A stretch of DNA of 64,000 nucleotides from Fidelibacterota bacterium (lineage in GTDB: Bacteria > Pseudomonadota > Alphaproteobacteria > Rhodospirillales > Rhodospirillaceae), in assembly GCA_947472795.1 (NCBI GenBank), contig CANJBL010000001.1:124001-188000 (forward strand). The letters are read 5' to 3'. A program made the position numbers and the translations under genes. How positions within the stretch are numbered: position 1 is the first letter of the stretch; every line of letters begins with the position of its first letter. Of this stretch, positions 8,458 through 21,486 are shown piece after piece. Below the pieces are notes generated by a model. The model did not search any database and was not told the origin of the DNA. It saw only the letters and a program-made list of their open reading frames with translations.

Positions 8458-9285
8458 TTAGGCCGCCGCCAGGAACGGGCGGAATTTTCGGCCGCGGTGA
8501 CGGATCACCATCCACAGCACACGGCTGACCAGCTTCGCCGCCCAACCTTCCGGGTTGAGCCCTGCGGCCTGCGCAAACATCAACCCGGCGCGGCGTACAT
8601 GCCGTTCCTGATAGAAGCCAAAAGCCCGCTGAGTGTAGGCCGTGTTGGCGACCGCGCGTTTGTAAGGCGCGGCCACGGCGTTGCCCGCGTGATAGGCCGA
8701 AGCGATCTCGTCGTCGTCGGCTTCCTTGAAGCGGGTGAAAGCCACACGCAGGCGATCCCAGCGCGAAGCCTTTGCTTCCCGCGCCACGTAACGCTCCATG
8801 TGCGAGAAGAAAAGTTTGTAATGCCGGAACTCGTCGGCGGCGATGTTCTTGCATATCTCTTTCAACACCGGTTCGTCCACCGCGTCGCGGATCGCGGAAT
8901 AGAACGAGCTGGTGCCCGTCTCCACCACGCAGCGCGCGCACAGCTCGCCCACCTGTGAGCCGCGCACGGAAGCGGTGGCATCCACCGGAATGCGGTACAT
9001 GCCCGTGAAGGCGGCGAAGCTTTTGTCGAAGTCGAAAGTGGGATCGGCCAACGCCGCCCAGCGCCCCAGCGCCATGCCGTGCTGTTCTTCTTCCTCGGCC
9101 CAGTGATCGGCGACCGCGCAGAATTCGGGATCGTCTTTGAAGATGTTGCAGAGGTAACGGCCGTAGTCGGCGCCGTTACGCTCGACCATGGCGGCAGTCT
9201 TGATCACCTTCAGGACGTCGGGTGACACTTTCGCGGCGTCGAAGCGCGACCAATCAATCGAATCGAGGGTCCAAGGTTGTCGCAT
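8458..9285 (-). CDS. Ferritin-like diiron protein of unknown function
   Basis: 275 residues. The helical sequence shows a four-helix diiron pattern: Glu35 (MVERNG), E66-x-x-H69 (EEEEQHG), Glu122 (VVETGT) and E152-x-x-H155 (ADEFRHY). This spacing is typical of the ferritin-like/acyl-ACP-desaturase/rubrerythrin superfamily. A basic, Trp/Phe-rich C-terminus (about 235-275) may contact membrane. No signal peptide is visible. A hydroxylase/desaturase or peroxide-scavenging role is possible; I cannot choose. It lies alone, convergent with rppH, downstream of atpC on the same strand with a 137-bp gap that contains an imperfect hairpin near 9358-9389. Confidence 0.7.
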   Translation of the reverse strand: MRQPWTLDSIDWSRFDAAKVSPDVLKVIKTAAMVERNGADYGRYLCNIFKDDPEFCAVADHWAEEEEQHGMALGRWAALADPTFDFDKSFAAFTGMYRIPVDATASVRGSQVGELCARCVVETGTSSFYSAIRDAVDEPVLKEICKNIAADEFRHYKLFFSHMERYVAREAKASRWDRLRVAFTRFKEADDDEIASAYHAGNAVAAPYKRAVANTAYTQRAFGFYQERHVRRAGLMFAQAAGLNPEGWAAKLVSRVLWMVIRHRGRKFRPFLAAA

Positions 9286-9422
9286 GGGTCTTTAAAGACG
9301 GCTCCGAAGGACTGCAGGAGAACGCTCTGCCGAACGTTCCTATAGTCCACTCTTCCCTTTTACAAAACTAGCATGTTTGTAAGGGGTTAGGTCTAAAAAC
9401 CATAAAGGCGCGGCTGCGGCCG

Positions 9423-9830
9423 CTAGTGGAGGGCGCCGCTCTGGGTCAGGAACTCCGCCGCCGCCATGGCGACGCGGGCCTTCTTCAGCTCTTCTTCAGT
9501 GGTGGCGCGTTCAATCAGGGCCTTGGCTTTGCTCAGACGTTCAGCGGCATAGGCCTGCGTCAACTGGGCCTGCGGAACTGCATCATCCACCAGAACCGTA
9601 CAGCTCGACGGCGTCACTTCCGCAAAACCGCCCGTCACGAAGAAACGTTCGCGCACGGCGCCGGCCTGATAAACCTCGACGAAGCCCGGCTTCAGGGTCG
9701 AAAGCAGCGCCATATGAAGGGGCAGCACACCGAAGACACCTTCGGTGCCGGGCACCAATACCATCTCTACCTGCTCCGAGAGCAAGAGACGTTCGGGCGA
9801 AACCAGTTCGAACTTCAGTGTGTCTGCCAT
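9423..9830 (-). CDS. atpC: F1F0 ATP synthase subunit epsilon
   Basis: 135-residue epsilon subunit of the F1 central stalk, which couples rotation to catalysis and can inhibit ATP hydrolysis. N-terminal beta-sandwich (LKFELVSPERLLLSEQVEMV, VPGTEGVFGVLPLHMAL) and a C-terminal helical hairpin (about 85-133). Last gene of the atpHAGDC operon; it follows atpD after a 74-bp spacer that contains a long hairpin. An AGGA lies shortly before the ATG. Confidence 0.96.
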   Translation of the reverse strand: MADTLKFELVSPERLLLSEQVEMVLVPGTEGVFGVLPLHMALLSTLKPGFVEVYQAGAVRERFFVTGGFAEVTPSSCTVLVDDAVPQAQLTQAYAAERLSKAKALIERATTEEELKKARVAMAAAEFLTQSGALH

Positions 9831-9862
9831 TCTTAATCCTGAGCTTAGGGCTCTTTATTTTT

Positions 9863-11335
<1,473 letters not shown>

Positions 11336-11365
11336 CTATCTTCCTTACAGATCAGAGGGCCGCGC

Positions 11366-12244
11366 TTAGATCGCTTCGGCGCCCGAGATGATTTCGATGA
11401 GTTCCTTGGTAATCATGGCCTGACGCTGGCGGTTGTAGTTCAGCGTCAGTTTGTTGATCATTTCGCCGGCATTGCGGGTGGCCGAATCCATGGCGGCCAT
11501 CTGCGCGCCGAAGAACGACGCACCGTTTTCCAACTGTGCGCGGAAAATCTGGATGGCCAGATTGCGCGGCAACAGTTCGGCGAGAATTTCCTGATCCGAC
11601 GGCTCGTAGTTGTAAACCACCGCATCGGCGGAGCCGCCGGTGGCTTGAGGAACCGGGAAAGGAATCAGCTGCTGGCGTGTCACGACCTGCGTAATCGCCG
11701 ACTTGAAGCGGGCATAGACCATCGTCGCAACATCGAACGCGCCGGCGTTGAACATGTCGACGACCTTGGTGGCGACGTCTTGAGCTTCGCTGAACACAGC
11801 GGTCTTTTTACCAAACTCGATCATCTCACCGACAATCAGGTCGCGGTAATCGCGGCGCATGGCGTCGCGGCCCTTACGGCCGACGGCGAGAATCTTCACC
11901 GTCTTGCCGCGCTCAAGCAGTTCGCGCACAAGGCCGCGCGCCGAGCGGATGATGTTGGAGTTGAAGCCGCCGGCCAGACCGCGATTGGCGGTCATCACGA
12001 CGATAAGATGGACGTCGTCCTTGCCCGTGCCGGCCAGTAGCGGCAGCGCGTCAGCGCGGCCTTGGGCCGCACCAGCAAGATTACCAAGCATGCGTTCCAT
12101 GCGCTCGGCATAGGGACGCGCGGCTTCCGCGGCTTCTTGCGCACGGCGCAGCTTCGACGCCGCCACCATTTTCATAGCGGAGGTGATCTTCTTCGTCGAT
12201 TGCACCGAAGCGATGCGAACGCGGAACTCTTTTAAACTTGGCAT
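11366..12244 (-). CDS. atpG: F1F0 ATP synthase subunit gamma
   Basis: 292-aa rotor shaft subunit. N-terminal signature [20 protein letters not shown] and the C-terminal helix with [20 protein letters not shown] are both present. Length is as expected. It sits between atpA (34-bp gap) and atpD, as in other F1 operons. Confidence 0.97.
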   Translation of the reverse strand: MPSLKEFRVRIASVQSTKKITSAMKMVAASKLRRAQEAAEAARPYAERMERMLGNLAGAAQGRADALPLLAGTGKDDVHLIVVMTANRGLAGGFNSNIIRSARGLVRELLERGKTVKILAVGRKGRDAMRRDYRDLIVGEMIEFGKKTAVFSEAQDVATKVVDMFNAGAFDVATMVYARFKSAITQVVTRQQLIPFPVPQATGGSADAVVYNYEPSDQEILAELLPRNLAIQIFRAQLENGASFFGAQMAAMDSATRNAGEMINKLTLNYNRQRQAMITKELIEIISGAEAI

Positions 12245-12278
12245 AGGGCTAAACCCGTCCTTGGACTAAACCCACGCC

Positions 12279-13811
<1,533 letters not shown>

Positions 13812-14372
13812 TTATCCGACCCCTTTCATGGCGAGCTTCAGACGTTGAAGTTTTGATTTGATGGAGCTGTCCACCATGCGGCTGCCGATCTTGACGATCA
13901 GGCCGCCGAGAATGGATGGATCAACTTTCGAGACGATGTCGACATTGCGGCCGACGGATTTCTTCAAGGCTTCGATCAGCGAAGCCGTTTGGCTTTCGGT
14001 CAGCGGCGCGGCACTTGTGACCTGCGCCGTGGCCTGGCCGCGGCGATCAGCGAGAATCTGGCGGAAGCCGGCAATGATACCCGGCAAAGCGAACAGACGG
14101 CGATTGGCGGCCAGCAAACCGAGAAACTTGTGCGACAGCGGCGAGAATTGCGCTTTTTCCGCCAAAGCGGCGATGGCCTTGCTCTGCTCGCGGCGGGAAA
14201 TGACGGGGCTTTTCACAAAGCGTTGAAAATCCGCGCTTTCATCGACCATTTTCTGCAAAGCGGTGAGATCGTTGGCGACCGCATCCACGGCGCCCTTCTC
14301 GTCAGCCAAATCATACAGAGCGGACGCGTACCGCGCGCTCACGCCACTGACGTTCATATTGTCCGCTGGCAC
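13812..14372 (-). CDS. atpH: F1F0 ATP synthase subunit delta
   Basis: 186-aa stator subunit linking F1 to the peripheral stalk. OSCP/delta features: N-terminal RYASALYDLADEKG and C-terminal VDPSILGGLIVKIGSRMVD. First gene of the F1 operon. The F0 genes (atpB, E, F) are absent from this window, consistent with the separate F0 operon of alphaproteobacteria. The 169-bp gap to priA probably holds the operon promoter, but I could not define one. Confidence 0.96.
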   Translation of the reverse strand: MPADNMNVSGVSARYASALYDLADEKGAVDAVANDLTALQKMVDESADFQRFVKSPVISRREQSKAIAALAEKAQFSPLSHKFLGLLAANRRLFALPGIIAGFRQILADRRGQATAQVTSAAPLTESQTASLIEALKKSVGRNVDIVSKVDPSILGGLIVKIGSRMVDSSIKSKLQRLKLAMKGVG

Positions 14373-14541
14373 CTGGAAAACGCCCCTTGTGAACCGGTCG
14401 AGAAATCAACTTAAGTCGTTGATTCGGCGTGCACTTTTTATGTTATCCGGGCTCCGGATTGCAGCGCCGGCGGGTTGGTACCACACCGCCTCTGGCGTTG
14501 CAACAGGTCGGCGTCAGCCGTCATGAGATCTAGGTGGGAAA

Positions 14542-16791
14542 TCAATAGAAACTGTAGGGGTCCACGTCGATCTGGACCCTGACCGCAGAGGGGATTTTCA
14601 CCCGTCCTAGCCAGTCCGCCACCAGGGCTTGCGGCGGGGTATCGCGCCGGGTCTTCAGCAGCAGGCGGTGGCGGTGGCGCCCGCGCAGCAAAGCCATGAA
14701 GGCTGGGGCCGGACCCAGCACCTCCAGCCCCTCGCCCCGGGGGGCGGCGTTGGCAAGCATCCGGCCCGTGGCGACCACGGCGGCCTCGTCGTGGCTGGAA
14801 AGGATGAGGGCCGTCAAACGCCCGAAAGGCGGCATTTCCAGCACCCGGCGGGTATCGGCTTCGCTGTCGATGAAACTGTCCTCGTCGCCCGACAACAGCG
14901 CTTGGATCACGGGATGCGCGGGGTCGTAGGTCTGCAACAGCACGCGGCCGGGTTTCTCGGCGCGCCCCGCGCGGCCCGAGACCTGGTGCAAAAGCTGATG
15001 AGTGCGCTCGGCGGCGCGCAGGTCCCAGCCCGACAAACCCAAGTCCGCATCCACCACGCCCACCAGCGTCAGGCCCGGGAAGTGGTGCCCCTTGGCCAGC
15101 ACTTGCGTGCCCACAAGAATATCGATGCGGTGCGCGAGGATATCGTCGATGAGTTCGGCGACGGCAGAAGGCCGCTCCAGTGTGTCGCTGGCCACCGCGC
15201 GCACGCGTGCATCGGGCCAGCGCGCCATGGCTTCTTCGGCCACGCGCTCGATGCCCGGCCCGCACGGCACAAATGAGCCTTCGGCATTGCACGACGAACA
15301 TTGCGGCGGTGCTTTCGCGCCGTAACCGCAATGATGGCATTGCAAGTTATGCGTTAGGCGGTGCTCCACCAACCACGCCGTACAGCGCGGACAGTTGAGG
15401 CGATGACCACAGGTGCGGCACAGCGTGAGCGGTGCGTAACCACGGCGATTGAGGAAGAACAGCACTTGCTCGCCCGCCATCAACGTCTGGCTCGCGGCAT
15501 TCACCAAGGGCGGCGCCAGCCACGCCCGGCCCCAGCGGCCTTTCTCCGGCGGATGCTTTTTCATATCGATGATGTCGATTTTCGGCAGCGTCGCCGCGCC
15601 GTAACGCTGCGGCAGGTGCACCACGCCGTAGCGATGACTGCGCACATTCATCACCGTCTCCAGCGACGGCGTCGCCGTGGCGAGGATGATAGGGATGTTG
15701 CCCTCTTTTGCGCGCACCACCGCCATATCGCGGGCATGATAAATGACGCCGTCTTCCTGCTTGAAGGCGCTGTCATGTTCTTCATCGACAATGATGAGCC
15801 CGAGATTGTTGAAGGGCAGGAACAGGGCTGAACGTGCGCCCACCACCACTTGCGCGGCCCCCGAGGCAGTCCCCGCCCAAGTCTCACGCCGCGCTTTATA
15901 TGTAAGGTCCGAATGCCACTCGGCGGGTACAGCGCCAAAGCGCTTCTGGAAGCGTGAAAGACCATGCGCCGTCAGCGCGATCTCGGGCACCAGCACGAGC
16001 ACCTGCTTGCCAGCACGCAAAGTCTCGGCCACGGCTTCGAAATACACTTCCGTTTTGCCGGAACCGGTCACCCCTTCCAGCAACGTGACGGAGAACCCTG
16101 CCCCGCAATTCGCGCGCAAAGACTCGGCGGCTTTTGCTTGCGCGGGGGCGAGCACGGGGACCTGAAAATCCGCGCGCGGCGCGACAAAGGGCGACGCAGG
16201 TGCTGCCTCCACCACCGCCAGCGCGCCGCTGGTGATCAGGTCGCGGATCACGCCAGCGCCGACGCCGCTTTCGCGTGAGAGTGCGGCAGCGGATTCAAAT
16301 GCACCCTTGGCGGCGATAGCCAGCACCTTCTCACGGGCGGCCGTGACCTTCACGCCTGCGTCCCCCAAAGACTTTCCAAAGGTGATGGCGGTGGCCACTT
16401 TCTGCTGCGGCCAGCGGCGCGCGGGGTTCAGTGTCATGCGCAAGACCGCACCCGCCGGCTGCAAGGTGTACCCCGCCACCCAGTCGATGAACTTGCGCAG
16501 CACATCGGGCAGCGCCGGCAAGTCCAGCTTGTGGACAACTTCGCGCAATTTGGATTCGGCGATCTCGCCCGCGCCGGCACCCCAGACCACGCCCACCTCG
16601 AAGCGCCGCGCCAGCGGTACTTCGACGATATCGCCCGCCCTCAGAACCAGACCTTCCGGCACGAGGTAGTCATAGGCTTCTTCCACGGGCAGCGGCAGAA
16701 GCACGGCCACGCGCGCACCCGCTTCAAAAGAAGGAGCAGGAAAAGCCTGTAAATCCGGCTGCGCGCTGGGCGTGGATTGGAGGGAAGTCAT
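14542..16791 (-). CDS. priA: Primosomal protein N' (replication restart helicase)
   Basis: 3'-5' DNA helicase that reloads the replisome at stalled forks. 749 aa. An N-terminal DNA-binding domain is followed by Walker A GVTGSGKT (240-247), a DEEH box, and the zinc region with CRTCGH, CPRC, CHHCG and CSSC cysteine pairs (about 455-515) inside the C-terminal helicase lobe. Upstream of atpH on the same strand and divergent from the aldolase gene, an arrangement common in alphaproteobacteria. Confidence 0.96.
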   Translation of the reverse strand: MTSLQSTPSAQPDLQAFPAPSFEAGARVAVLLPLPVEEAYDYLVPEGLVLRAGDIVEVPLARRFEVGVVWGAGAGEIAESKLREVVHKLDLPALPDVLRKFIDWVAGYTLQPAGAVLRMTLNPARRWPQQKVATAITFGKSLGDAGVKVTAAREKVLAIAAKGAFESAAALSRESGVGAGVIRDLITSGALAVVEAAPASPFVAPRADFQVPVLAPAQAKAAESLRANCGAGFSVTLLEGVTGSGKTEVYFEAVAETLRAGKQVLVLVPEIALTAHGLSRFQKRFGAVPAEWHSDLTYKARRETWAGTASGAAQVVVGARSALFLPFNNLGLIIVDEEHDSAFKQEDGVIYHARDMAVVRAKEGNIPIILATATPSLETVMNVRSHRYGVVHLPQRYGAATLPKIDIIDMKKHPPEKGRWGRAWLAPPLVNAASQTLMAGEQVLFFLNRRGYAPLTLCRTCGHRLNCPRCTAWLVEHRLTHNLQCHHCGYGAKAPPQCSSCNAEGSFVPCGPGIERVAEEAMARWPDARVRAVASDTLERPSAVAELIDDILAHRIDILVGTQVLAKGHHFPGLTLVGVVDADLGLSGWDLRAAERTHQLLHQVSGRAGRAEKPGRVLLQTYDPAHPVIQALLSGDEDSFIDSEADTRRVLEMPPFGRLTALILSSHDEAAVVATGRMLANAAPRGEGLEVLGPAPAFMALLRGRHRHRLLLKTRRDTPPQALVADWLGRVKIPSAVRVQIDVDPYSFY

Positions 16792-16891
16792 GGTCTACAC
16801 TCTTTGCCCAAGCACGGGCAGCGACGCAAGCCGTCCGCCACGCCTCCATTTCTGTCTTATTCGTTGTTTTTTCGGGGACCCGCACAGCGCC

Positions 16892-17545
16892 ATGAAATTC
16901 TTCATCGACACCGCCGACATCAAAGAGATCAAAGACCTGGCCGCCACGGGCATGGTCGATGGCGTGACCACAAACCCGACGCTGGCCGCCAAGTCGGGCA
17001 AAAAGTTCGTCGATTTGATCGCTGAAATCTGTGCTGTCGTCCCCGGTCCTGTCAGCGCCGAAGTCACGGCCCTGGATCACGCCACCATGATGAAAGAGGC
17101 CGCCGTCCTGACCAAGATCGCCAAGAACGTCACGATTAAGGTGCCGCTGACCCCGGATGGCCTCAAAACCTGCAAGGCGCTGTCGGATGACGGCACGATG
17201 GTGAACGTGACCCTCTGCTTCTCGCCCGCCCAGGCGCTCCTGGCCGCCAAAGCCGGCGCCAGCTTCATTTCCCCCTTCGTAGGCCGCCTGGACGACATCG
17301 GCACCGACGGCATGGCGCTGATTGATGATATTTGCACCATCTATAACAATTATGGCTTCCCTACCGAGGTATTGGTGGCCTCCATCCGCCACCCCATGCA
17401 TGTAGTAGAGGCCGCCAAGATTGGGGCCCATGTCTGCACCATGCCCCCCTCCACCCTGCGCCAGTTGTTCAACCATCCCTTAACCGATAAGGGGCTAAAA
17501 GCCTTCATGGACGATTGGGCAAAGACCGGTCAGTCCATCCTATAA
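16892..17545 (+). CDS. Transaldolase / fructose-6-phosphate aldolase family (TalC-type)
   Basis: 217-aa TIM-barrel class I aldolase of the short transaldolase subfamily. It probably serves the non-oxidative pentose phosphate pathway (dihydroxyacetone transfer) or cleaves fructose 6-phosphate. Visible: [14 protein letters not shown] start, TTNPTL (26-31), Schiff-base lysine Lys83 in TIKVPLT, and [14 protein letters not shown] 16892 fits the family N-terminus; longer in-frame extensions would run into the promoter region shared with priA. Often annotated tal or fsa; substrate preference cannot be read from sequence alone. Confidence 0.92.
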   Translation: MKFFIDTADIKEIKDLAATGMVDGVTTNPTLAAKSGKKFVDLIAEICAVVPGPVSAEVTALDHATMMKEAAVLTKIAKNVTIKVPLTPDGLKTCKALSDDGTMVNVTLCFSPAQALLAAKAGASFISPFVGRLDDIGTDGMALIDDICTIYNNYGFPTEVLVASIRHPMHVVEAAKIGAHVCTMPPSTLRQLFNHPLTDKGLKAFMDDWAKTGQSIL

Positions 17546-17563
17546 GGGAACACCATAAGGGAG

Positions 17564-17583
17564 AGCCTTCGCCCGCGAAGGCT
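17564..17583 (+). repeat. Perfect 8-bp hairpin in front of the DUF484 gene
   Basis: AGCCTTCG (17564-17571), CCCG loop, CGAAGGCT (17576-17583), directly before a GGGGAT ribosome-binding stretch and the ATG at 17591. No U-run follows. It could tune translation of the downstream gene or protect the aldolase mRNA end. Confidence 0.45.
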
Positions 17584-17590
17584 TGGGGAT

Positions 17591-18319
17591 ATGGCTGATC
17601 AAGGAAAAGCCGGCGCAAAAGACACCGGCGTCGGACCGAAGACCGATCTCAGGGAAGCTGACGTCGTCGCGTATCTGCGCCGCAATCCGCGTGTGCTTCT
17701 GAACCATCCCGATCTTTTGAGCGCCATCACGCCCGACGCGCGCTTCGAGACCGACACCGTCGTTGTCGACATGCAGCGCTTTGTGGTCGAACGTCTGCGC
17801 CGCCAGGTCGATGACCTTCGCGCCACCAGCGCGCACCTTGTCACCACGACGCGCTCGAATATGTCGCTGGTGGAACGCACCATGGAGTGCGGCCTTGCGC
17901 TTCTTTATGCGCGCGACTTCAACGAACTCGCGCAAATCCTGCACGACGATCTGCCCGTGCACCTCGGCGTTGATGCCGTGGCCATCGGCTTCGAAACCGA
18001 TACTGTGCCGACAGACGCCTGCCACATCATCCGCGCTCTTCCGCCGGGCTTAGTGAATACGCTGGTGAACTCCGGCGAGACCACGCGCATCCGCTCCGAG
18101 ACTGAAGGCGAAGCGTCAATCTATGCCAGCGCCGCCGGTCTTGTGCGCTCGGATGCTCTCGTCGCGCTTCCCGAAGGCGATGGTCTGCCTGCCGGTCTCT
18201 TTGCCGTTGGTTGCCGCAACCCCGGCCACTTCGATCAAGGCCAAGGCACCGAACTCATCGCCTTCCTGGGCCATGTCACCCGTTACGCCGTAGGACGGTG
18301 GTGGACTCTGCAACTCTAG
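17591..18319 (+). CDS. DUF484 family protein
   Basis: 242-aa cytosolic protein of a family regularly found next to xerC in proteobacteria; function unknown. It has the DUF484 start (DVVAYLRRNPRVLLNHPDLL, about 24-43), a short coiled-coil stretch (about 62-85) and a GAF-like C-terminal half. Its stop overlaps the xerC start region by 19 bp, implying coupled translation. Confidence 0.88.
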   Translation: MADQGKAGAKDTGVGPKTDLREADVVAYLRRNPRVLLNHPDLLSAITPDARFETDTVVVDMQRFVVERLRRQVDDLRATSAHLVTTTRSNMSLVERTMECGLALLYARDFNELAQILHDDLPVHLGVDAVAIGFETDTVPTDACHIIRALPPGLVNTLVNSGETTRIRSETEGEASIYASAAGLVRSDALVALPEGDGLPAGLFAVGCRNPGHFDQGQGTELIAFLGHVTRYAVGRWWTLQL

Positions 18320-19257
18320 GCCCAGCCGTCCACTACGCCGCGCGCGGCGATCTTTCGCGCGCCATCGCCGATTGGTGCACGTGGCTCTCTGCCGAGCGCC
18401 GCCTTTCCGCTCACACCTTCGATGCTTACGCGCGCGATCTCGCGGCTTTTCTGCTGTTCCTCACCGATCATCTGGGCACGCAACCGGATTTAAATGATCT
18501 TGGCACGCTGAAGCCCGCCGACTTCCGCAGCTATCTCGCCCACCGCGCCAACGCCGGCATCGCGCGCAGTTCCATCGCGCGCAATATGTCCACCTTGCGC
18601 AATTTTTTCCGCTACTTGGAGCGCAGCGACCGTCTGCACAATCCGGCGGTGAAAGCGGTGAAGACGCCGAAGCTGCCAAAGTCCGTGCCCAAGGCGCTGG
18701 AGGAAGGCGAAGCCATGGCCGCCATCACCACCGCCGGCGAGATGCACGACGAACCTTGGCTCGACGCGCGCGACACAGCACTTCTGATATTGCTTTACGG
18801 ATGTGGCCTGCGTATCGGCGAAGCGCTGGCACTCACCTGTGGCGATGTGCCCGAGGGCGATGTCATGCGCGTGGTCGGCAAGGGACGCAAGGAGCGCATC
18901 GTCCCCGTGCTGCCCATCGTGCGCGACGCCATCGCGGCCTACCGCAAGATCTGCCCTTTCGCGCAAGAGTCCACCGCGCCTCTTTTCGTCGGCAAGCGCG
19001 GCAAGGCCCTCAACCCCGGTGTGGTGCAGCGCCAGATGCGCCGCTTGCGCGCACTTCTCGGTTTACCGGAAACCGCGACACCGCATGCCTTGCGACACAG
19101 CTTCGCCACGCACTTGCTCGCGCAGGGCGGCGATCTGCGCACCATTCAAGAACTTCTCGGTCACGCTTCTCTCTCCACCACGCAGCGCTATACGGTAGTG
19201 GATGCGGCGCGTCTTAAGAAAGTGTACGACGACGCTCATCCGCGGGCGCGAAGCTAA
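18301..19257 (+). CDS. xerC: Tyrosine recombinase XerC
   Basis: Site-specific recombinase that with XerD resolves chromosome dimers at dif. 318 aa from GTG 18301. All catalytic residues are visible: Arg171 (GCGLRIGEAL), Lys195 region (GKGRKER), His262 and Arg265 (PHALRHSFATHLL), His288 (LGHASL) and nucleophile Tyr297 (TQRYT). AGGA at 18292-18295 favours GTG 18301; GTG 18298 is also possible. N-terminal SAM-like core-binding domain about 15-110. The gene overlaps the end of the DUF484 gene. Confidence 0.94.
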   Translation: MDSATLGPAVHYAARGDLSRAIADWCTWLSAERRLSAHTFDAYARDLAAFLLFLTDHLGTQPDLNDLGTLKPADFRSYLAHRANAGIARSSIARNMSTLRNFFRYLERSDRLHNPAVKAVKTPKLPKSVPKALEEGEAMAAITTAGEMHDEPWLDARDTALLILLYGCGLRIGEALALTCGDVPEGDVMRVVGKGRKERIVPVLPIVRDAIAAYRKICPFAQESTAPLFVGKRGKALNPGVVQRQMRRLRALLGLPETATPHALRHSFATHLLAQGGDLRTIQELLGHASLSTTQRYTVVDAARLKKVYDDAHPRARS

Positions 19258-19264
19258 CCCACAT

Positions 19265-20029
19265 TCATTGCCACGGATTGCGCGGACGATTGCCTGAGTT
19301 GGGCACCGAACCGCGCCGGAACGATGTCCGCTCGGCAGCAAAGGCGCGACTCTGAGGCGGCGTGAACACCTGCACACCGCGCTGACGAAATAAGAACAAC
19401 ATCACCATACCGGCGACGAAACCGCCGATGTGCGCGAGGAACGCCACACCCGCCTCGCCCGCGCTGGCCGATGCCGAACTCAACAGCTGCATCGCGAACC
19501 AGAAACCCAGCACGATGAACGCCGGGATATTGACTGTGGTGATGAAGATCATGAACACGAAGACCTTCACATTGGCGCGCGGGTGCAGGATCAAATAGGC
19601 GCCGAGCACACCGGCGATGGCGCCCGACGCCCCGATCATGGGCACCTCGGACCCGGGCGCCGACAAGGCCTGGCTCAGGGCCGCCGCCACGCCGCACAAA
19701 AGATAGAACACCAGGTAACGGCCATGGCCCAAGGAGGCCTCGATGTTGTCACCAAAGATCCAAAGGTAAAGCATATTGCCCAAAAGGTGCATCCAGCCGC
19801 CATGCAGGAACATGGACGTAAAGATGGTCAGCACCGCCGGCGCTCCGCCTTCCTCGGCGGCCGCGCCGAGCAAGTGCCTGGGGATAAGTCCGAAGGCCGC
19901 AACGGCCGCTTCGTTCTTTTCTCCCAGGGACAATTGCCATAGAAATGCCGCCGTGCATGCCATAATCAGCCCGGTGTTGACGAAGGGCGTGATGGTGTGC
20001 GGATTGTCGTCGCGGATGGGCAGGAACAT
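19265..20029 (-). CDS. Rhomboid family intramembrane serine protease
   Basis: 254-aa membrane protein with about six hydrophobic segments. Rhomboid signatures: HGGWMHLLGNMLYLW (76-90), catalytic Ser135 in GASGAIAG and catalytic His200 in LAHIGGFVAG. Met at 20029 (MFLPIRDDNP) was chosen because the family usually starts close to this point; a start at 20101 would overlap the divergent gene. The C-terminus (about 220-254) is Arg/Pro-rich and cytosolic. Substrates unknown. It ends 7 bp past the xerC stop (convergent). Confidence 0.9.
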   Translation of the reverse strand: MFLPIRDDNPHTITPFVNTGLIMACTAAFLWQLSLGEKNEAAVAAFGLIPRHLLGAAAEEGGAPAVLTIFTSMFLHGGWMHLLGNMLYLWIFGDNIEASLGHGRYLVFYLLCGVAAALSQALSAPGSEVPMIGASGAIAGVLGAYLILHPRANVKVFVFMIFITTVNIPAFIVLGFWFAMQLLSSASASAGEAGVAFLAHIGGFVAGMVMLFLFRQRGVQVFTPPQSRAFAAERTSFRRGSVPNSGNRPRNPWQ

Positions 20030-20070
20030 CGGGCTATAGTAAAGCCGCGGCACACAGGGAGCAAAGGCGG

Positions 20071-20715
20071 ATGAGACGGCGTTGGATTGCGATCTCTGCA
20101 AGTGCCAGCTTCGTGCTATGGAACCTCGCGCTATGGAATGTCGCGGCGTCCGCCGCCGACCTTCCCGTCTATCCCGATCCCGACACCGACAAACCCTGCA
20201 CGAGCGCCGGCGACAGCCCCGAGTGCGCCGTGAAGACCTTCTGGCTGTGCACGGAGAGATCGGTCGCCAATTGCAAGACCGTGGGCCTAGATGTGCAGGC
20301 CGACGGCACCCAACACAGAGTTGACGAGACTGTCACCGGCACCGCCTGGACCAAACCTTGGACCCTGAGCTGGACCGAACTGCTCAACGTCACACACCCG
20401 GGCTATAGCGTGTGGGAGATTGTGGACTTACGCGAAGTCACGCCACAGCGTTTGCGCGGCGTGTCCGGTGGCCGGCGCGCCCTCGCAGGGTCGTTCGAGA
20501 TGCTCATCAACATGGTGAACGCCGGCGGTGACGACGAGAAAGAAAGCGTCTTCGTCACGCAGAAAAAAGGTGTGTGGCTGGTCACGGGTTTTAACCGCTG
20601 GCGCGAAGGCGAAGCCATCAATACCTGCGAGCGGCGCAAACTTGGTTCACTCGCCTGCCGCTATACTTTGACAGGCCTAACACCCTGGCAGCTGGACCCA
20701 ACAGCGCCTAAATAA
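20071..20715 (+). CDS. Secreted six-cysteine protein, function unknown (paralogue of the N-terminal domain at 32637-33749)
   Basis: 214 aa with a signal peptide (MRRRWIAISASASFVLW..., cleavage near ASAAD at 26-30). Mature part has six Cys at 43, 52, 60, 68, 186 and 196. The first four lie in CTSAGDSPECAVKTFWLC plus NCKTVGLD. A PWTLSW motif follows (97-102), then VWLVTGFNRW before the last cysteine pair. Cys spacing (+9, +8, +8, +118, +10) nearly equals that of the protein at 32637 (+9, +8, +9, +116, +12), so the two share a domain, likely periplasmic and disulfide-bonded. No known family recognised. It is divergent from the rhomboid gene (41-bp gap) and convergent with the glycosyltransferase, overlapping it by 8 bp. 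Confidence 0.8.
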   Translation: MRRRWIAISASASFVLWNLALWNVAASAADLPVYPDPDTDKPCTSAGDSPECAVKTFWLCTERSVANCKTVGLDVQADGTQHRVDETVTGTAWTKPWTLSWTELLNVTHPGYSVWEIVDLREVTPQRLRGVSGGRRALAGSFEMLINMVNAGGDDEKESVFVTQKKGVWLVTGFNRWREGEAINTCERRKLGSLACRYTLTGLTPWQLDPTAPK

Positions 20716-21475
20716 TCTCGCCTTTCAGCCTGGCCACATGCGTGAAGCGCGCGAGTGCTGCTTCTTCCATCTGCGGCGTCATGCGGAAACCGTCGTCGAT
20801 CCCCTTGCTCGCCCAGTCGGCTTTTGCGTGACGGAACTTCTCGCGCTGGCGGTCCAGGGCATTGCCCGGTGAAGCAAACTGCGCGCAGGTCTCCACGTTG
20901 ATTTTCTTGTGCTTCACCAGCCGGCGCAGGCAGGCGCGGTAGAGCGTGTCCTCGGTGCCGTGCGTGCGGAAGTCGGGCTCTTCTGGGAAGCCAAGGATCA
21001 TGTCGTGCCAGACACGCCGCAAGCAAAAATTGATGGGGCAGCTTTCATCCAGCGACGTGCGCCAGTCCTCATGCATCGGCATATCGATCCTCACGCGCGT
21101 GAAGACGTAGCCCAGCGAGTCGTCGGCCAGCAGCGCGTCCAAGCAGGTCAGGATGTGAGTCGCATAGAACACATCGTCGGCATCGAGAAAAAAGAGGAAA
21201 GCCCCCGTGGACTGCCTCACACCTTCATTGCGCGAAAACCCTGCGCCACGGTTGTCGGCATTGCGCAGCAGGCGCGCGCCGCCCCATGCCGTCACAATAT
21301 CCGGCGTATCGTCCGTGGATTTATCGTCCACCACGACAATCTCAATCTCGGCCGGAATACTCTTGGTGCAGGTCTCTATCGCCGCCGCCGCGCTGTCGAG
21401 CGTGCGAAGGATGGTCTTGGCAGCGTTATAGGCAGGGATGATGACAGTCGCTGTCGGTGATCGCGCGCGCATCAT
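20708..21475 (-). CDS. Glycosyltransferase family 2
   Basis: 255-aa GT-A fold enzyme that would transfer a sugar from a nucleotide-sugar donor. Signatures: ATVIIPAYNAAKTI at the N-terminus, VVVDDKSTDDT, and the metal-binding FLDADD. ATG 21475 has GAGGGG 5-6 nt upstream and was preferred to a start at 21505, which would overlap the VOC gene. No membrane segment is seen. It lies downstream of lpdA and the VOC gene on the same strand, so it is probably read from the end of the TCA cluster. Acceptor unknown; a role in surface glycans is inferred. Confidence 0.85.
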   Translation of the reverse strand: MMRARSPTATVIIPAYNAAKTILRTLDSAAAAIETCTKSIPAEIEIVVVDDKSTDDTPDIVTAWGGARLLRNADNRGAGFSRNEGVRQSTGAFLFFLDADDVFYATHILTCLDALLADDSLGYVFTRVRIDMPMHEDWRTSLDESCPINFCLRRVWHDMILGFPEEPDFRTHGTEDTLYRACLRRLVKHKKINVETCAQFASPGNALDRQREKFRHAKADWASKGIDDGFRMTPQMEEAALARFTHVARLKGEII

Positions 21476-21486
21476 TCCACCCCTCT

